A stretch of DNA of 62,832 nucleotides from an uncultured Granulosicoccaceae bacterium (GCA_938035525.1 CALHOI010000040.1:1-62832); one strand, 5' to 3'. Numbered from the stretch's first letter, positions 52,774 through 62,702 are shown. Notes: generated by a model not told the origin, from the letters alone. Made by a program: numbers and translations.

Positions 52774-53865
52774 TTACGAAGCTTGAATAGCGGCAACAAC
52801 GGCATCACCCATTTGAGCAGTGTTGACTAGCGTTTCCTTTCCGCTCTGGCCAGTACCGGCGATGTCGGCACAACGCACACCGTTACTAATGACGGTAGCC
52901 ACCGCCGTATCAATTTGATCAGCAGCCGCTGCCTCATTAAGGGTGTAACGCAACATCATGGAGACGGACAAGATAGTCGCGAGAGGATTGGCCTTTCCCG
53001 TACCCGCAATATCCGGCGCAGACCCGTGCACCGGCTCGTACATGCCTTTGCCATTTATATCAAGCGATGCCGAAGGCAACATGCCAATAGAGCCGGTTAA
53101 CATGGCGGCCGCATCGGAGAGAATGTCGCCAAACAAATTGCTGGTGACCATCACGTCAAACTGCTTGGGTTCGCGTACCAATTGCATAGCGGCGTTGTCA
53201 ACATACATATGTGACAACTCAACATCGGGGTAATCTTTAGCAACATCAATAACCACCTCGCGCCACAGTTCAGACACTTCTAATACATTGGCTTTATCAA
53301 CCGAACACAGTCGCTTGTTGCGTTGCCGCGCAATCTCGAAACCACTGGTGGCGATGCGACGTATTTCGTCCTCGCCATACACCATGGTGTTAAAACCAAC
53401 TCGTTGTCCGTTACGCTCTTCAATGCCTCGCGGCTCGCCAAAGTATATGCCGCCGGTGAGTTCACGCAAAATCATCAAATCCAGACCACCCACTAATTCC
53501 GGTTTTAATGATGATGCATCGGCAAGTTCCGGGTACAGTAAGGCGGGTCTTAAATTGGAGAACAAACCCAGCTCAGAACGCAATCTCAACAAGCCACGCT
53601 CGGGTCGTTTGTCCCGGGGTGCTTTATCGTATTTGGGACCACCAATCGCCCCCAGCAAAATGGCATCGGCTGCGCGGCACGCATTAAGTGTCTCTTCGGT
53701 TAATGGCTCACCGCTTTGATCATAGCTGGCACCACCAAAGGCGAAGGTTTGCGTCTCGATGCCCAGTTTGTGCGTTTCATTAACCACATCCAGCACGCGA
53801 ACGGCCTGCTCAACAATTTCAGTTCCAATGCCATCACCTGGCAAAATAACAACATTTTTTGACAT
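52774..53865 (-). CDS. leuB: 3-isopropylmalate dehydrogenase
   Basis: This 363-residue NAD enzyme makes the 2-keto acid precursor of leucine. It begins [18 protein letters not shown]. Motifs are [96 protein letters not shown] and [20 protein letters not shown]. These cover substrate, metal and NAD sites. It is separated from leuD by a glutathione S-transferase gene, with a 14-base direct repeat in its 102-base leader. Confidence 0.97.
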   Translation of the reverse strand: MSKNVVILPGDGIGTEIVEQAVRVLDVVNETHKLGIETQTFAFGGASYDQSGEPLTEETLNACRAADAILLGAIGGPKYDKAPRDKRPERGLLRLRSELGLFSNLRPALLYPELADASSLKPELVGGLDLMILRELTGGIYFGEPRGIEERNGQRVGFNTMVYGEDEIRRIATSGFEIARQRNKRLCSVDKANVLEVSELWREVVIDVAKDYPDVELSHMYVDNAAMQLVREPKQFDVMVTSNLFGDILSDAAAMLTGSIGMLPSASLDINGKGMYEPVHGSAPDIAGTGKANPLATILSVSMMLRYTLNEAAAADQIDTAVATVISNGVRCADIAGTGQSGKETLVNTAQMGDAVVAAIQAS

Positions 53866-53872
53866 AGTATTT

Positions 53873-53898
53873 TTCGCTATATAAGGTTCGCTATATAA
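53873..53898 (-). repeat. 14-bp direct repeat in the leuB leader
   Basis: TTCGCTATATAA occurs at 53873-53884 and again at 53887-53898, a tandem duplication with 14-base period directly upstream of the leuB ribosome site. Confidence 0.7.
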
Positions 53899-53967
53899 AT
53901 AGGAAGAGCAAAGGGTTTGCTCTGACGATTATCGGGTTAGTGTTTACAGAAGTATTCGTAACCGTGC

Positions 53968-54609
53968 TTAATCTACTTCTGCTTTTTCTATGATTTCTGT
54001 TTCGTGCGTCGCGTCTTCAAACCAGACTTTCATTGCAGCGTCGTCTAGTACTCTCTCAAAATACGCTTGAGTGACATTCGGTGCGCGCACACCGTAAGTT
54101 AAAAACCGCGATGCGATTGGCGCATACATGGCATCGGCAACGGTGTAATGCCCAAACAACCATGGGCCCTTACTGTCCATCAATGCTTGTTCAAGCAATT
54201 GCACCACTCTGTTAATGTCTATTTCGGTTTCCAGATCGGGCTTGAAATTTTCAACCCGTCGTCGGCAATTCATTGGCATGTTGGTACGCAAGGCATGAAA
54301 ACCGCTGTGCATTTCAGCGCTAACGGCACGTGCTCTGGCACGGTCGGTGGCTGAGAGTGGCAGCAGTTTTTTGTCCGGAAATTTATCCGCAATGTACTCG
54401 CAAATTGCCAGTGAATCCCAAAGCACCAAACGACCGTCATACAACACCGGAACCTGCTTGGCAGGACACAACTCATCAAGCATGCGCGCACCGTCATGGG
54501 TGAATAAAGGAATACGCACTTCCTCAAACTTGATACGTGCATGCTTTAGCAATATCCACGGCCGGAGCGACCAGGATGAATAGTTCTTATTGCCAATAAC
54601 TAAACGCAT
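53968..54609 (-). CDS. Glutathione S-transferase family protein
   Basis: This 213-residue protein has a thioredoxin-like N-terminal domain (RLVIGNKNYSSWSLRPWILL, AKQVPVLYDGRLVLWDSLAI, CEYIADKFP) and a helical C-terminal domain (ARAVSAEMHSGFHALRTNMP, GPWLFGHYTVADAMYAPIAS, FLTYGV). The SSWS segment supplies the expected serine for glutathione activation, and the cis-proline is in QVPVLYD. The type resembles YfcF/YibF-like bacterial GSTs. It lies between leuD and leuB, three bases after leuD, so it is co-transcribed with leucine genes without an obvious role in the pathway. Confidence 0.92.
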   Translation of the reverse strand: MRLVIGNKNYSSWSLRPWILLKHARIKFEEVRIPLFTHDGARMLDELCPAKQVPVLYDGRLVLWDSLAICEYIADKFPDKKLLPLSATDRARARAVSAEMHSGFHALRTNMPMNCRRRVENFKPDLETEIDINRVVQLLEQALMDSKGPWLFGHYTVADAMYAPIASRFLTYGVRAPNVTQAYFERVLDDAAMKVWFEDATHETEIIEKAEVD

Positions 54610-54612
54610 ACC

Positions 54613-55251
54613 CTAACCAAAAAGCCACGGGGCAGATTGTTTGCGTTTTGCTTCGTAGTCTTTTATTGAATTACGTTTTTGCAGTGTTAAACCAATGTCA
54701 TCCAAGCCTTCGAGTAAGCAGTCTTTACGAAACGGATCGACATCAAAAGAGATAACCTCACCGCTGGGGCTGGTGATGGTTTGCGCGGCCAAATCAATAG
54801 CCAAGCGATACCCCGGTGTGTTTTGGCATTCCTCGGCCAGCTTATTGACAATGTCAGCATCCAACGCGATTGGCAGCAACCCGCTTTTAAACGAGTTATT
54901 AAAAAAGATATCCGCATAGCTCGGTGCAATAACACATCGTATGCCGTAGTCGTCAAGTGCCCACACCGCGTGTTCGCGCGAGGAACCACAACCAAAATTT
55001 TCACCGGCAATCAACACTTGCGCACCAGCGAAACGTTCCTCGTTTAAAATAAAATCCGGATCAGGCTTTCGTTCACTTGGGTCCTGACCAGGGAAGCCCG
55101 GGTCAAGGTAGCGCCATTCATCGAACAGGTTAATGCCGAAACCACTGCGCTTAATGGATTTCAAAAACTGTTTTGGAATGATTGCATCGGTATCAACATT
55201 GGCACGCATCAAAGGAACCGCCAAGCCATCAAGTTTAGTAAACGCTTTCAT
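54613..55251 (-). CDS. leuD: 3-isopropylmalate dehydratase small subunit
   Basis: This is the 212-residue swivel-domain subunit of isopropylmalate isomerase. It starts [20 protein letters not shown] and has [50 protein letters not shown] and [11 protein letters not shown] at the end. All these are typical of proteobacterial LeuD. Its first base is shared with the leuC stop codon, so the two subunits are translationally coupled. The gst gene follows three bases after its stop. Confidence 0.97.
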   Translation of the reverse strand: MKAFTKLDGLAVPLMRANVDTDAIIPKQFLKSIKRSGFGINLFDEWRYLDPGFPGQDPSERKPDPDFILNEERFAGAQVLIAGENFGCGSSREHAVWALDDYGIRCVIAPSYADIFFNNSFKSGLLPIALDADIVNKLAEECQNTPGYRLAIDLAAQTITSPSGEVISFDVDPFRKDCLLEGLDDIGLTLQKRNSIKDYEAKRKQSAPWLFG

Positions 55252-56654
55252 TAGAAGTTCCTCACATCAACAAAATGACCAGCAATAGCAGCAGCTGCAG
55301 CCATTGCAGGACTCACCAAATGAGTTCGCCCACCTTTGCCCTGGCGGCCTTCAAAATTTCGGTTGGAGGTTGATGCACAGCGTTCGCCTTCACCGAGTTT
55401 GTCGGCATTCATTGCCAAACACATTGAACACCCTGGCTCACGCCATTCAAATCCGGCATCAATAAATATTTTATCAAGGCCTTCTTTTTCGGCTTGTTGC
55501 TTAACCAAGCCAGAGCCAGGAACAACCAGCGCTTGCATTACGGAGTCGGCCACTTTGCGCTCTTTTATAACGGCAGCTGCAGCACGTAAATCTTCGATAC
55601 GCGAATTGGTACACGAGCCAATGAAAACACGATCAAGTTTGATGTCTGATATAGGCGTATGCGGTTCAAGATCCATGTACTCCAGCGCGCGAGACATACC
55701 CGCCGACTTGGCAGCATCATCCACTGACGCAGGGTCTGGCACCTGACTGCCAACCGATGTCACCATCTCGGGTGATGTACCCCAAGACACTTGCGGCTCG
55801 ATGCTGGCAGCATCCAAGTGAACAACTTTATCGAACACCGCATCGGCATCTGAATGCAGTTCTCGCCACGCCGCAACCGCCGCATCCCAACGTTCCTCAG
55901 ACGGCGAAAACGGACGACCCTTCACATAATTGATTGTGGTGTCATCAACGCCGATCATGCCCGCTCGCGCACCCGCCTCAATAGACATGTTGCACACCGT
56001 CATACGACCTTCCATCGATAAAGCGCGAATGGCATCGCCACCAAATTCGATGGTGTAACCCGTACCACCGGCAGTACCGATTTCTCCAATGATGGCAAGG
56101 ACGATATCTTTGGCCGTCACGCCAGGACCGACTTCACCATCAACACTGATCAACATACTTTTTGATTTTTTCTGCAACAGTGTTTGTGTTGCCATAACGT
56201 GTTCGACTTCTGATGTACCAATACCAAATGCCAGCGCACCAAAAGCACCGTGCGTTGAAGTATGTGAATCACCACAGACCACCGTCATACCCGGCAAGGT
56301 TGCGCCTTGCTCTGGACCAATCACATGAACAATCCCTTGACGCAAGTCAGACATTTTGAATTCGGTGATTTCAAAATGTTCGCAGTTACTGTCAAGGGTT
56401 TCAATTTGCAAACGCGATACAGGGTCTTCAATACCCTGGTCACGCGATGTGGTTGGTACGTTGTGGTCCGCCACGGCCAACATTGAGTTTGTGCGCCACG
56501 GCTTGCGGCCAGCCAACTGCAAACCTTCAAACGCTTGAGGAGAGGTCACTTCATGAACCAAGTGCCTGTCGATATACAGCAGCACGGTATCGCCTTCTTC
56601 AGCGTGCACCACGTGTGCATCCCACACTTTGTCGTAAAGGGTTTTCCCAGCCAT
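55251..56654 (-). CDS. leuC: 3-isopropylmalate dehydratase large subunit
   Basis: This 467-residue aconitase-family enzyme has a [4Fe-4S] cluster. Cluster cysteines lie in [13 protein letters not shown] and [37 protein letters not shown] and [20 protein letters not shown] are the other signatures. The frame reaches 56669, but the ATG at 56652-56654 (MAGKTLYDK) has GGGAGAAG upstream and matches the family. It heads the leuC-leuD-gst-leuB run and is divergent from a LysR gene across 120 bases. Confidence 0.97.
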   Translation of the reverse strand: MAGKTLYDKVWDAHVVHAEEGDTVLLYIDRHLVHEVTSPQAFEGLQLAGRKPWRTNSMLAVADHNVPTTSRDQGIEDPVSRLQIETLDSNCEHFEITEFKMSDLRQGIVHVIGPEQGATLPGMTVVCGDSHTSTHGAFGALAFGIGTSEVEHVMATQTLLQKKSKSMLISVDGEVGPGVTAKDIVLAIIGEIGTAGGTGYTIEFGGDAIRALSMEGRMTVCNMSIEAGARAGMIGVDDTTINYVKGRPFSPSEERWDAAVAAWRELHSDADAVFDKVVHLDAASIEPQVSWGTSPEMVTSVGSQVPDPASVDDAAKSAGMSRALEYMDLEPHTPISDIKLDRVFIGSCTNSRIEDLRAAAAVIKERKVADSVMQALVVPGSGLVKQQAEKEGLDKIFIDAGFEWREPGCSMCLAMNADKLGEGERCASTSNRNFEGRQGKGGRTHLVSPAMAAAAAIAGHFVDVRNF

Positions 56655-56738
56655 TGTGTCTTCTCCCATAAAAGGTCAATTTATGTGCATTTTACGACGC
56701 TTCTGAAAATTACTCAAATTCATATTATTTATATTTGG

Positions 56739-56755
56739 TATTCTTTTAGGGAATA
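56739..56755. promoter_or_regulatory. LysR-type box in the leuC/lysR intergenic region
   Basis: TATTC-N7-GAATA is an inverted repeat with the T-N11-A core of LysR-type binding sites. It lies 20 bases before the regulator ATG and 85 bases before leuC. The surrounding sequence is very AT-rich. Confidence 0.5.
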
Positions 56756-56774
56756 ATATTAGCGGATTGCTCAA

Positions 56775-57641
56775 ATGGACATTCCTGCCATGCAAGCCCT
56801 TGTGGCTATTGCCGAAAACGGCTCATTCTCTCGCGCCAGCGAGCAACTGTTTATTACCCAACCGGCCATGTCCAAACGCATTGCTGCGCTGGAGGCTGAA
56901 TTGGGTGTGTTACTGGTGGACAGATTAGGACGCAACACACGATTAACCGAAGCTGGAGAAAATTTGCTGGTATCGGCCCGGCGCATCCTGGCCGACATTG
57001 AAAGCAGTCGAGAAGCGGTGCGCTCCATTAACGATGAAGTCAGTGGGCGTTTGCGATTGGCCACCAGCCACCACATTGGTATTCATCGCTTACCACCCAT
57101 TCTTAAGGCCTACACACAAGCGTGCCCACAAGTGGATTTGGATTTACTGTTTATGGATTCGGAGCATGCCTGTGATTTAGTGTCGGAGGGTTCAATAGAA
57201 CTAGCCGTTGTCACCTTGCCTGAAAAACCTGCCGACAACTTACACACGCAACTTATCTGGAACGACCCTCTATCGATTGTTTGTGCAAACGATCATCCGT
57301 TAATTAAATCTAAAAACGTTAACCCGATGGAATTAGCAAAACACCCCGCTGTTTTACCAGCCAGAGGCACAGTAACCCGCGGCATAGTGCTAGATGCTAT
57401 AGCACCACACGATGTACATATAAAAACTTCACTGGAAACCAATTATCTTGAAACGATAAAGGTAATGGTGTCGGTTGGTTTGGGTTGGAGTGCACTGCCA
57501 AATAGTATGGTGGACGATTCTTTATCGGCACTGCCAAGCAAAGCCATTAACATGCAGCGTGTACTGGGCAGCGTTCGTTTACAAGATCGTACTTTAAGCA
57601 GAGCAGCCACTGCGTTGCTGGAGCTTTTGCCGGGGCACTAG
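56775..57641 (+). CDS. LysR-family regulator next to leuC
   Basis: This 288-residue regulator has the N-terminal winged helix (IPAMQALVAIAENGSFSRAS, LFITQPAMSKRIAALEAELG, VLLVDRLGRNTRLTEAGENL) and a periplasmic-binding-like effector domain (SGRLRLATSHHIGIHRLPPI, ELAVVTLPEKP, MVSVGLGWSALP). LysR genes divergent from leuC are known in pseudomonads, so control of leuCD is a sensible inference. The effector may be a leucine pathway intermediate. An inverted repeat with T-N11-A sits just upstream, fitting autoregulation. The gene converges on the AraC gene. Confidence 0.93.
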   Translation: MDIPAMQALVAIAENGSFSRASEQLFITQPAMSKRIAALEAELGVLLVDRLGRNTRLTEAGENLLVSARRILADIESSREAVRSINDEVSGRLRLATSHHIGIHRLPPILKAYTQACPQVDLDLLFMDSEHACDLVSEGSIELAVVTLPEKPADNLHTQLIWNDPLSIVCANDHPLIKSKNVNPMELAKHPAVLPARGTVTRGIVLDAIAPHDVHIKTSLETNYLETIKVMVSVGLGWSALPNSMVDDSLSALPSKAINMQRVLGSVRLQDRTLSRAATALLELLPGH

Positions 57642-57717
57642 CAAAAAAATACAAATTGTTGTCACAAAAAAAAGCGATCATAAAAGGTGGCATCTAATGG
57701 AAACCAACTCAATGCAG

Positions 57718-58530
57718 TTAATAATCGGGCGCGTCTCGAATGTTGGTGCAATGATCAAACTTTAATTGTTCTCTGAATTTTCGCGGCGCGAGTCCTGATT
57801 CAATTTTAAACGCTTTATTGAATGCGCTTTGACTGCTGTATCCAACAGCGTTAGCAACTGCCGTTATCTGCAATTCGGAGCCAGTAAGCAACTCTCGCGC
57901 AGCAATCATTCTAACTCGGCGCAGCAATTCACTCCATCTTAAACCTGTTTCTTCAACGACCCGCCGAGACAATGTTCGCTCACTTGCTGCCAACTCAGAT
58001 GCTATCTCTGCTAACTCTATTGTTCTTGTATGGCGTTCAATCGTTAGGTCAACCGCGCGGGAAACGAGCGTTGATTTTCCTCGCGGGATCCAGTCGGTAG
58101 TGGGAGCATCCATTCGTTCAACAATTACCGAAGCAAGTGCTTTGTAGAATGACTCAGCAGTTTGATCGATGATACCGCCCTCAGCACCCCAGCGCCTGCA
58201 ATATAAGATCATGTGCCTGGCTAGAGGTGTCAGTTCAATTGTTTTTACAAACGAATTATGCTCAGGGAAACTCGCCGGGTTAAACAATATCGAACAACAG
58301 GTAATTGATGTTGGAATCTGAGCAATAACCTGTTTACCTGCTGGTATCCACACCGCTTTTGTTGGTTGTAGATAAAAATAGCGAGATTCGATTTCAAGTC
58401 TCATCGAACCCGATGCGCAATAGGCGAGATAATGATCAGAAAAGCTCAGCGTCGTTGAATCAGTTTTAGCAATATCACGAGAGATACAGGTTGCGTAAGG
58501 CGATTCGCCCAAAAGATTCATAGAAGTCAC
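57718..58530 (-). CDS. AraC-family transcriptional regulator
   Basis: This 270-residue regulator has an N-terminal cupin-like part (SFSDHYLAYCASGSMRLEIE, YFYLQPTKAVWIPAGKQVIA) and a C-terminal AraC DNA-binding domain with two helix-turn-helices (TIELAEIASELAASERTLSR, RVVEETGLRWSELLRRVRMI, ITAVANAVGYSSQSAFNKAF, KIESGLAPRKFREQ). The effector is unknown. It is divergent from a small secreted protein gene over 218 bases, so that gene is a possible target. It converges on the LysR gene with 76 bases between. Confidence 0.93.
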   Translation of the reverse strand: MTSMNLLGESPYATCISRDIAKTDSTTLSFSDHYLAYCASGSMRLEIESRYFYLQPTKAVWIPAGKQVIAQIPTSITCCSILFNPASFPEHNSFVKTIELTPLARHMILYCRRWGAEGGIIDQTAESFYKALASVIVERMDAPTTDWIPRGKSTLVSRAVDLTIERHTRTIELAEIASELAASERTLSRRVVEETGLRWSELLRRVRMIAARELLTGSELQITAVANAVGYSSQSAFNKAFKIESGLAPRKFREQLKFDHCTNIRDAPDY

Positions 58531-58748
58531 TCCTTATTATTGCGCTTATCATTATTGATGATGCCGTTATCGAGCATGGCATTGTTAGGCAAGGCGCTCT
58601 TATATAGCTGCTGCCGTTAAGTTTACAGCGGAGTCCAATCCCTTGTAATCGGCAAAGTACTTTGGAGCTGTTTATAACGCGATTGTGCAAAGACAGATTC
58701 ACCAGACATCATTAGCATTGTATCTCCATATTAAAACCGAGCGACACA

Positions 58749-59141
58749 ATGATTAGGATTTTAGCTATGACAACATTACTTGCCACTGGAACTGCACACG
58801 CTTCGACAATGAACGAAATGCAGCTTGATGGTCTTCTGACCGGTAACACACTGTACCTGAACATTCCTGCAGGTGGCCCAGCCCTTCCGCAGGGTGGTAC
58901 AGTACCTTTCAAGTACGGTGCTGATGGTTCCTCCTCTGTACGTTTGTCAAACGAGCTGACCCTTGTTGGCACATGGAAACTGGGAGAAAATCACTATTGT
59001 GTCGATTGGAAAAATGGACCAAAGAATAGCTGTACAAAGATTATAAAAACGGAAGACGGTATTTCCTTGGTGGATTTAAACAGTGATGAGATTCGCGGGA
59101 CAGTTGATCGAATAGTGCCAGGCAATCCTGAACGACTATGA
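58749..59141 (+). CDS. Small secreted protein of unknown function
   Basis: This 130-residue protein has the signal peptide MIRILAMTTLLATGTAHAS. The mature part contains LDGLLTGNTLYLNIP, FKYGADGSSSVRL, LVGTWKLGENHYCVDWKNGP and KNSCTKII. The two cysteines may form a disulfide. The GxWxxxxxxYCxxW pattern recalls exported DUF995-like proteins, but I do not assign it. It is monocistronic, with a terminator following, and divergent from the AraC regulator, which may control it. Confidence 0.75.
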   Translation: MIRILAMTTLLATGTAHASTMNEMQLDGLLTGNTLYLNIPAGGPALPQGGTVPFKYGADGSSSVRLSNELTLVGTWKLGENHYCVDWKNGPKNSCTKIIKTEDGISLVDLNSDEIRGTVDRIVPGNPERL

Positions 59142-59148
59142 CCAATTA

Positions 59149-59198
59149 AGCTAAAGTGAGTTTGCTTTTCTTCATATGGTCGCACTTTAGCTAATTTT
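59149..59198 (+). terminator. Terminator after the small secreted protein gene
   Basis: AGCTAAAGTG (59149-59158) and CACTTTAGCT (59183-59192) form a perfect ten-base stem around a 24-base loop, followed by AATTTTTAG. The loop is long, so folding may be slower than in typical terminators. Confidence 0.6.
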
Positions 59199-59318
59199 TA
59201 GCACATGACATTGCTTCATCTATTGCACGAGCAGCAGTTAAGCGTCACACCTCATAAAAGCCAGACTAATGCGCACATGGAATGATCAATGCGCATTAGT
59301 TCGTTCACCGACCGCGTG

Positions 59319-59933
59319 TTAACGTTTTCGCCTGACGCTGAAGAATCGCCAAAGCGTGAAAGCCAGCAAATTAATGAACGCCAAGCTCGACAGTGAAGGT
59401 ATAACCGCCGCCGTACCAAACTCATCTCCCAATGTAAGACTAAAGACAATTTTCATTAAAGTGCCGGCATTGATCAGTATCAGCCCAAGTAAAAAACTTC
59501 GATGCCAAAAGGCCCAGAACAATCCAGTCAGAAATACAGTGACGGCTACCAATAAAATAATTATTGGACTCTTAGACTCGTTTGAGAAAAACAACTGCTT
59601 TTCCCATTCAAGATAACCGCTGACATGCTCTGGTACGCTCTGGGGCGCCGCAAACCAGAACAAGCTACAGAACAGCAATGCCATGAACCCAATGACCAAC
59701 CAGAGCTTTTGACGATAGGCGTAATAGCACGCAGGGATAACAAACAAAGGGCGGGAGTACCAGGAGAACTGGTTTTGGTGTCTGTCCCACACCCAGGCGG
59801 CAATGTTCTCACCGGCCAGGTGCGCATTGGCCAATATGGCAATTGAATACAGCAATAGCGCTACCACAGCGAAGGCGACCAACTTGTCGACAGGCGTCAA
59901 GTTTGTTATTGAGTGTCTGAGCTCAATTGACAT
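59319..59933 (-). CDS. Membrane protein of unknown function
   Basis: This 204-residue protein has five or six hydrophobic helices (VDKLVAFAVVALLLYSIAIL, LWLVIGFMALLFCSLFWFA, SPIIILLVAVTVFLTGLFWA, FLLGLILINAGTLMKIVFSL). There are no recognisable motifs. It lies 57 bases after the ABC permease gene in the same direction, so it may be part of the transporter transcript, but nothing in the sequence proves a shared role. Confidence 0.7.
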   Translation of the reverse strand: MSIELRHSITNLTPVDKLVAFAVVALLLYSIAILANAHLAGENIAAWVWDRHQNQFSWYSRPLFVIPACYYAYRQKLWLVIGFMALLFCSLFWFAAPQSVPEHVSGYLEWEKQLFFSNESKSPIIILLVAVTVFLTGLFWAFWHRSFLLGLILINAGTLMKIVFSLTLGDEFGTAAVIPSLSSLAFINLLAFTLWRFFSVRRKR

Positions 59934-59990
59934 AATGCCAACCTTAACGGCAATGTGCAGCGTTTAAACGAACTAGTCGGCGGCCACTGT

Positions 59991-60752
59991 TTACGTGGGC
60001 GCGCGCTCTGCCCAACCGGCAAAAATTTGCTCCAGCACAACAACCACGTAGTAAAGCAGAATACCCATAAACGCCAGTGCAATAAGAACAGCAAACATCA
60101 AAGGGTAATCGGAGCTGATTTTGGCACTATCAAACAAGTGCCCCAAACCACGACCGTGTGGTTCAATAATTTCCACCAGATTAGTGCCGATAAACGCAAG
60201 CGTTACCGCGACTTTCAAAGCGCCAAAAAATTCAGGCAGTGTTTTGGGTAAGGCGATTTTTCTAAAAATGGTGAAACGCGATGCACCCAGGGATCGCAGA
60301 ATGTCGCGATACTCTGGTTCTAACGTACTTAAACCAATAGACACCGACACGGCAATGGGGAAAAACGAAATCATGAACGCCATGAGTATGGTATTCATAT
60401 CGTGCTGACCCACAAACATCAACGCGATTATCGGTACAACTGTGGCCTTGGGAATCGCATTAAAGCCCACCAACAATGGGTACAAAGCGTCTCGTATGTT
60501 TTTAGACATCCCCATTAGTAAGCCAAGCAAGGTGCCAACCAGTATTGACAAAGCCAAACCCGCTATTGTGCGCCACAAAGTTTGCCAGCCGTATTCAAAA
60601 AACAGTGCTTTGAATTTCCAGAACGCAGGCCAGATATCGGACGGTGATGCCATTTTGTAATTGGGCCATTGCTTCACCCACACCAGTAATTCCCACAGCA
60701 CTAGAAAAATAACAATGGCCGCTATGGGTGTTAAAACTCGCCTTAAATTCAT
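59991..60752 (-). CDS. ABC transporter permease (SsuC/TauC family)
   Basis: This 253-residue inner-membrane permease is of the BPD_transp_1 family. Seen are PSDIWPAFWKFK, TLWRTIAGLALSILVGTLLG, VGFNAIPKATVVPIIALMFV and the EAA loop around EYRDILRSLGASRFTIFRKI followed by ALPKTLPEFFGALKVAVTLA. Such permeases transport sulfonates, taurine, nitrate, hydroxymethylpyrimidine or similar small ligands. Its ATG overlaps the end of the ATPase gene by four bases. It is the third gene of the binding protein-ATPase-permease run. Confidence 0.93.
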   Translation of the reverse strand: MNLRRVLTPIAAIVIFLVLWELLVWVKQWPNYKMASPSDIWPAFWKFKALFFEYGWQTLWRTIAGLALSILVGTLLGLLMGMSKNIRDALYPLLVGFNAIPKATVVPIIALMFVGQHDMNTILMAFMISFFPIAVSVSIGLSTLEPEYRDILRSLGASRFTIFRKIALPKTLPEFFGALKVAVTLAFIGTNLVEIIEPHGRGLGHLFDSAKISSDYPLMFAVLIALAFMGILLYYVVVVLEQIFAGWAERAPT

Positions 60753-61606
60753 GCTGCACTCCCGGCGCTGGTGCTATCAACGATGGGGCTACCCTCACGT
60801 TTTTGCGCAACCTGGATTTGCTGCCTTAAGGTGGCAAGCATGTCGGTGGCTTTGGCTGTGTATAGATCGTCGAGTGTGCGTTTTTCTGGCATATCTACGG
60901 TAAGCAGGTGCTGTGCATAGGCTGGTCTGCCAGAAAGCACAACGACTTCGTCAGCCAAAAATATACTTTCGCGTAAATCGTGTGTAATTAATAAGGCGGT
61001 AAAAGGTTCTTGCTCGCGTAAGCTGTGCATGGTTTGCCATAGATCTTCACGTGTAAACGCATCCAAAGCACCAAAGGGCTCGTCCAGTATAAGCACATCG
61101 GGTTTATGCACAAGCGCACGGCAAAGCGATGCACGCTGACGCATACCGCCGGAAAGCTCGGACGGGCGTTTATCTTCAAAACCGTCTAACCCAACCAGAG
61201 ATAATAAAAATCGAGCGCGTTCTTCTTTTTCGCGATTTGGCATGCGGCTTTGTACGATCTCAAGCGGCAACATGACGTTCTTTAAAATGCTGCGCCATTC
61301 CAGCAACACCGGATTTTGAAACGCCATGCCGACGGTTGCTCGAGGGCTGACAACGCGTTCGCCATGCAACCAGACTTCGCCCTCATCGGGCTTCATGAGA
61401 CCGGCTATTAGACGCGTCAGCGTGGACTTGCCGCAACCAGAGGGCCCAACAACGGCAGTAAATTTATCTTGAGCAACCGATAGGTTTAAAGATTCAAGCA
61501 CGGGTAATGGACCCGTGGCTGTATTAAACGTATGGCTAACAGATTTAAGGTGAATCAGCGGAAGGTTTTCCGCTGAATTCACCGCTTGAGGGTCAGGCAT
61601 GTGCAA
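60749..61606 (-). CDS. ABC transporter ATP-binding protein (SsuB/TauB family)
   Basis: This 285-residue ATPase has Walker A VGPSGCGKSTLTRLIAG, signature ELSGGMRQRASLCRAL, Walker B PDVLILDEPFGALDAFTRED and the switch region LLITHDLRESIFLADEVVVL. This sequence pattern belongs to the nitrate/sulfonate/taurine branch. It is coupled to the permease gene by overlap (ATGA) and follows the binding protein by 43 bases. N- and C-terminal extensions of about 20 residues are unremarkable. Confidence 0.94.
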   Translation of the reverse strand: MHMPDPQAVNSAENLPLIHLKSVSHTFNTATGPLPVLESLNLSVAQDKFTAVVGPSGCGKSTLTRLIAGLMKPDEGEVWLHGERVVSPRATVGMAFQNPVLLEWRSILKNVMLPLEIVQSRMPNREKEERARFLLSLVGLDGFEDKRPSELSGGMRQRASLCRALVHKPDVLILDEPFGALDAFTREDLWQTMHSLREQEPFTALLITHDLRESIFLADEVVVLSGRPAYAQHLLTVDMPEKRTLDDLYTAKATDMLATLRQQIQVAQKREGSPIVDSTSAGSAA

Positions 61607-61649
61607 AGGCTTTTTTTATGAATGACCCAGTCTAATGGATATTGGGTGT

Positions 61650-62702
61650 TTACTTAAGGGCAAAGTTGCCCTCAGGTAAAAAGCTGTCGTCAAAGTACAG
61701 CGCTTTGTCTGGCGCGTTTTTGAACTCGTAGTTTTTACCCAATTGCTCCAGTGCTCTGTCGAAGCGATCAGCATCGATTCCACCCATGCCGTTGGCCATG
61801 GTGTAGTCGGTCACCACATTAGCGTCTATAGCCAGTTGTAAACGGCGTTGCTCAAGAGCAACGTCCGCTGCTGGATTACGATCGCCAACCGCTTTAGCAC
61901 CCATTTCAGGATCGGCAATAACATCTTTCCAACCGGCTGCAACGGCAGCCAAAAAGCCTTTAACCGCATCTGGGTTTTCTTTGGCGAATTCGGTATTAAC
62001 GATAATGGCATTGCCGTAAAGCTCTAAACCATGATCGGCCATTAACACCACTGAGATATCATCTTCAGGTACACCAAGGCGAACCAGATTGAGAAATGAT
62101 GAAAATGAAAAGCCGGTTACCGCATCAACCTTGCCTTCTGCCAACATGGGTTCACGCGTTGGAAAACCCACAGGATTGACAGTGACTTTATCCATATCGA
62201 TTCCGGCCGCTTCCGAGAATGCGGGGAATTGTGCCCACGCACCATCTGGTGGTGGCGCACCCAGTGTTTTACCTTCAAGATCTTTTGGTGCACTGACGCC
62301 TTGAGACTTTCTACCAACAACCGCAAATGGAGGCTTGTCATAAACCATCATGACCGCTGTTACCGGTGCGCCCGGATTTTGATCTAAAAACTGTACAAGT
62401 GAATTGATATCGGCAAAGCCCATCGGGAACGCACCCGTGGCAACTTTGGGAATGGCTGCTAGTGAACCCTGACCCGGAGAAATCTCAACATCCAAATCAG
62501 CTTTGGCAAAGTGCCCATTATCAACGGCCGCAAAGAAGGCTGCTGACGGACCTTCGAATTTCCAATCAAGCGCAAACTGCACTTTTGTGGCGGCAATTGA
62601 TGCTGTTGATGCTGAAGCCAATAAGGCAATTGAGAAAGCCTTGGCAACGGTTTTTAAGGACTTGTGTTTAAACAAGGACTGCTGTAGCTCGAGTTGTTTC
62701 AT
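61650..62702 (-). CDS. NMT1/THI5-like ABC transporter substrate-binding protein
   Basis: This 350-residue periplasmic protein begins at an ATG at 62700-62702 (MKQLELQQSL) with a GGAAA ribosome site; an upstream TTG at 62717 is in frame but less likely. A hydrophobic signal region (AFSIALLASASTASIAA) precedes KVQFALDWKFEGPSAAFFAA, a form typical of the thiamine-precursor and related NMT1 family. Further pieces are GAFPMGFADINSLVQFLD, GKTLGAPPPDGAWAQFPAF and VDAVTGFSFSSFLNL. The ligand may be a pyrimidine, an amino-sulfonate or another aromatic compound; the sequence does not decide. It is the first gene of this transporter. Confidence 0.9.
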   Translation of the reverse strand: MKQLELQQSLFKHKSLKTVAKAFSIALLASASTASIAATKVQFALDWKFEGPSAAFFAAVDNGHFAKADLDVEISPGQGSLAAIPKVATGAFPMGFADINSLVQFLDQNPGAPVTAVMMVYDKPPFAVVGRKSQGVSAPKDLEGKTLGAPPPDGAWAQFPAFSEAAGIDMDKVTVNPVGFPTREPMLAEGKVDAVTGFSFSSFLNLVRLGVPEDDISVVLMADHGLELYGNAIIVNTEFAKENPDAVKGFLAAVAAGWKDVIADPEMGAKAVGDRNPAADVALEQRRLQLAIDANVVTDYTMANGMGGIDADRFDRALEQLGKNYEFKNAPDKALYFDDSFLPEGNFALK

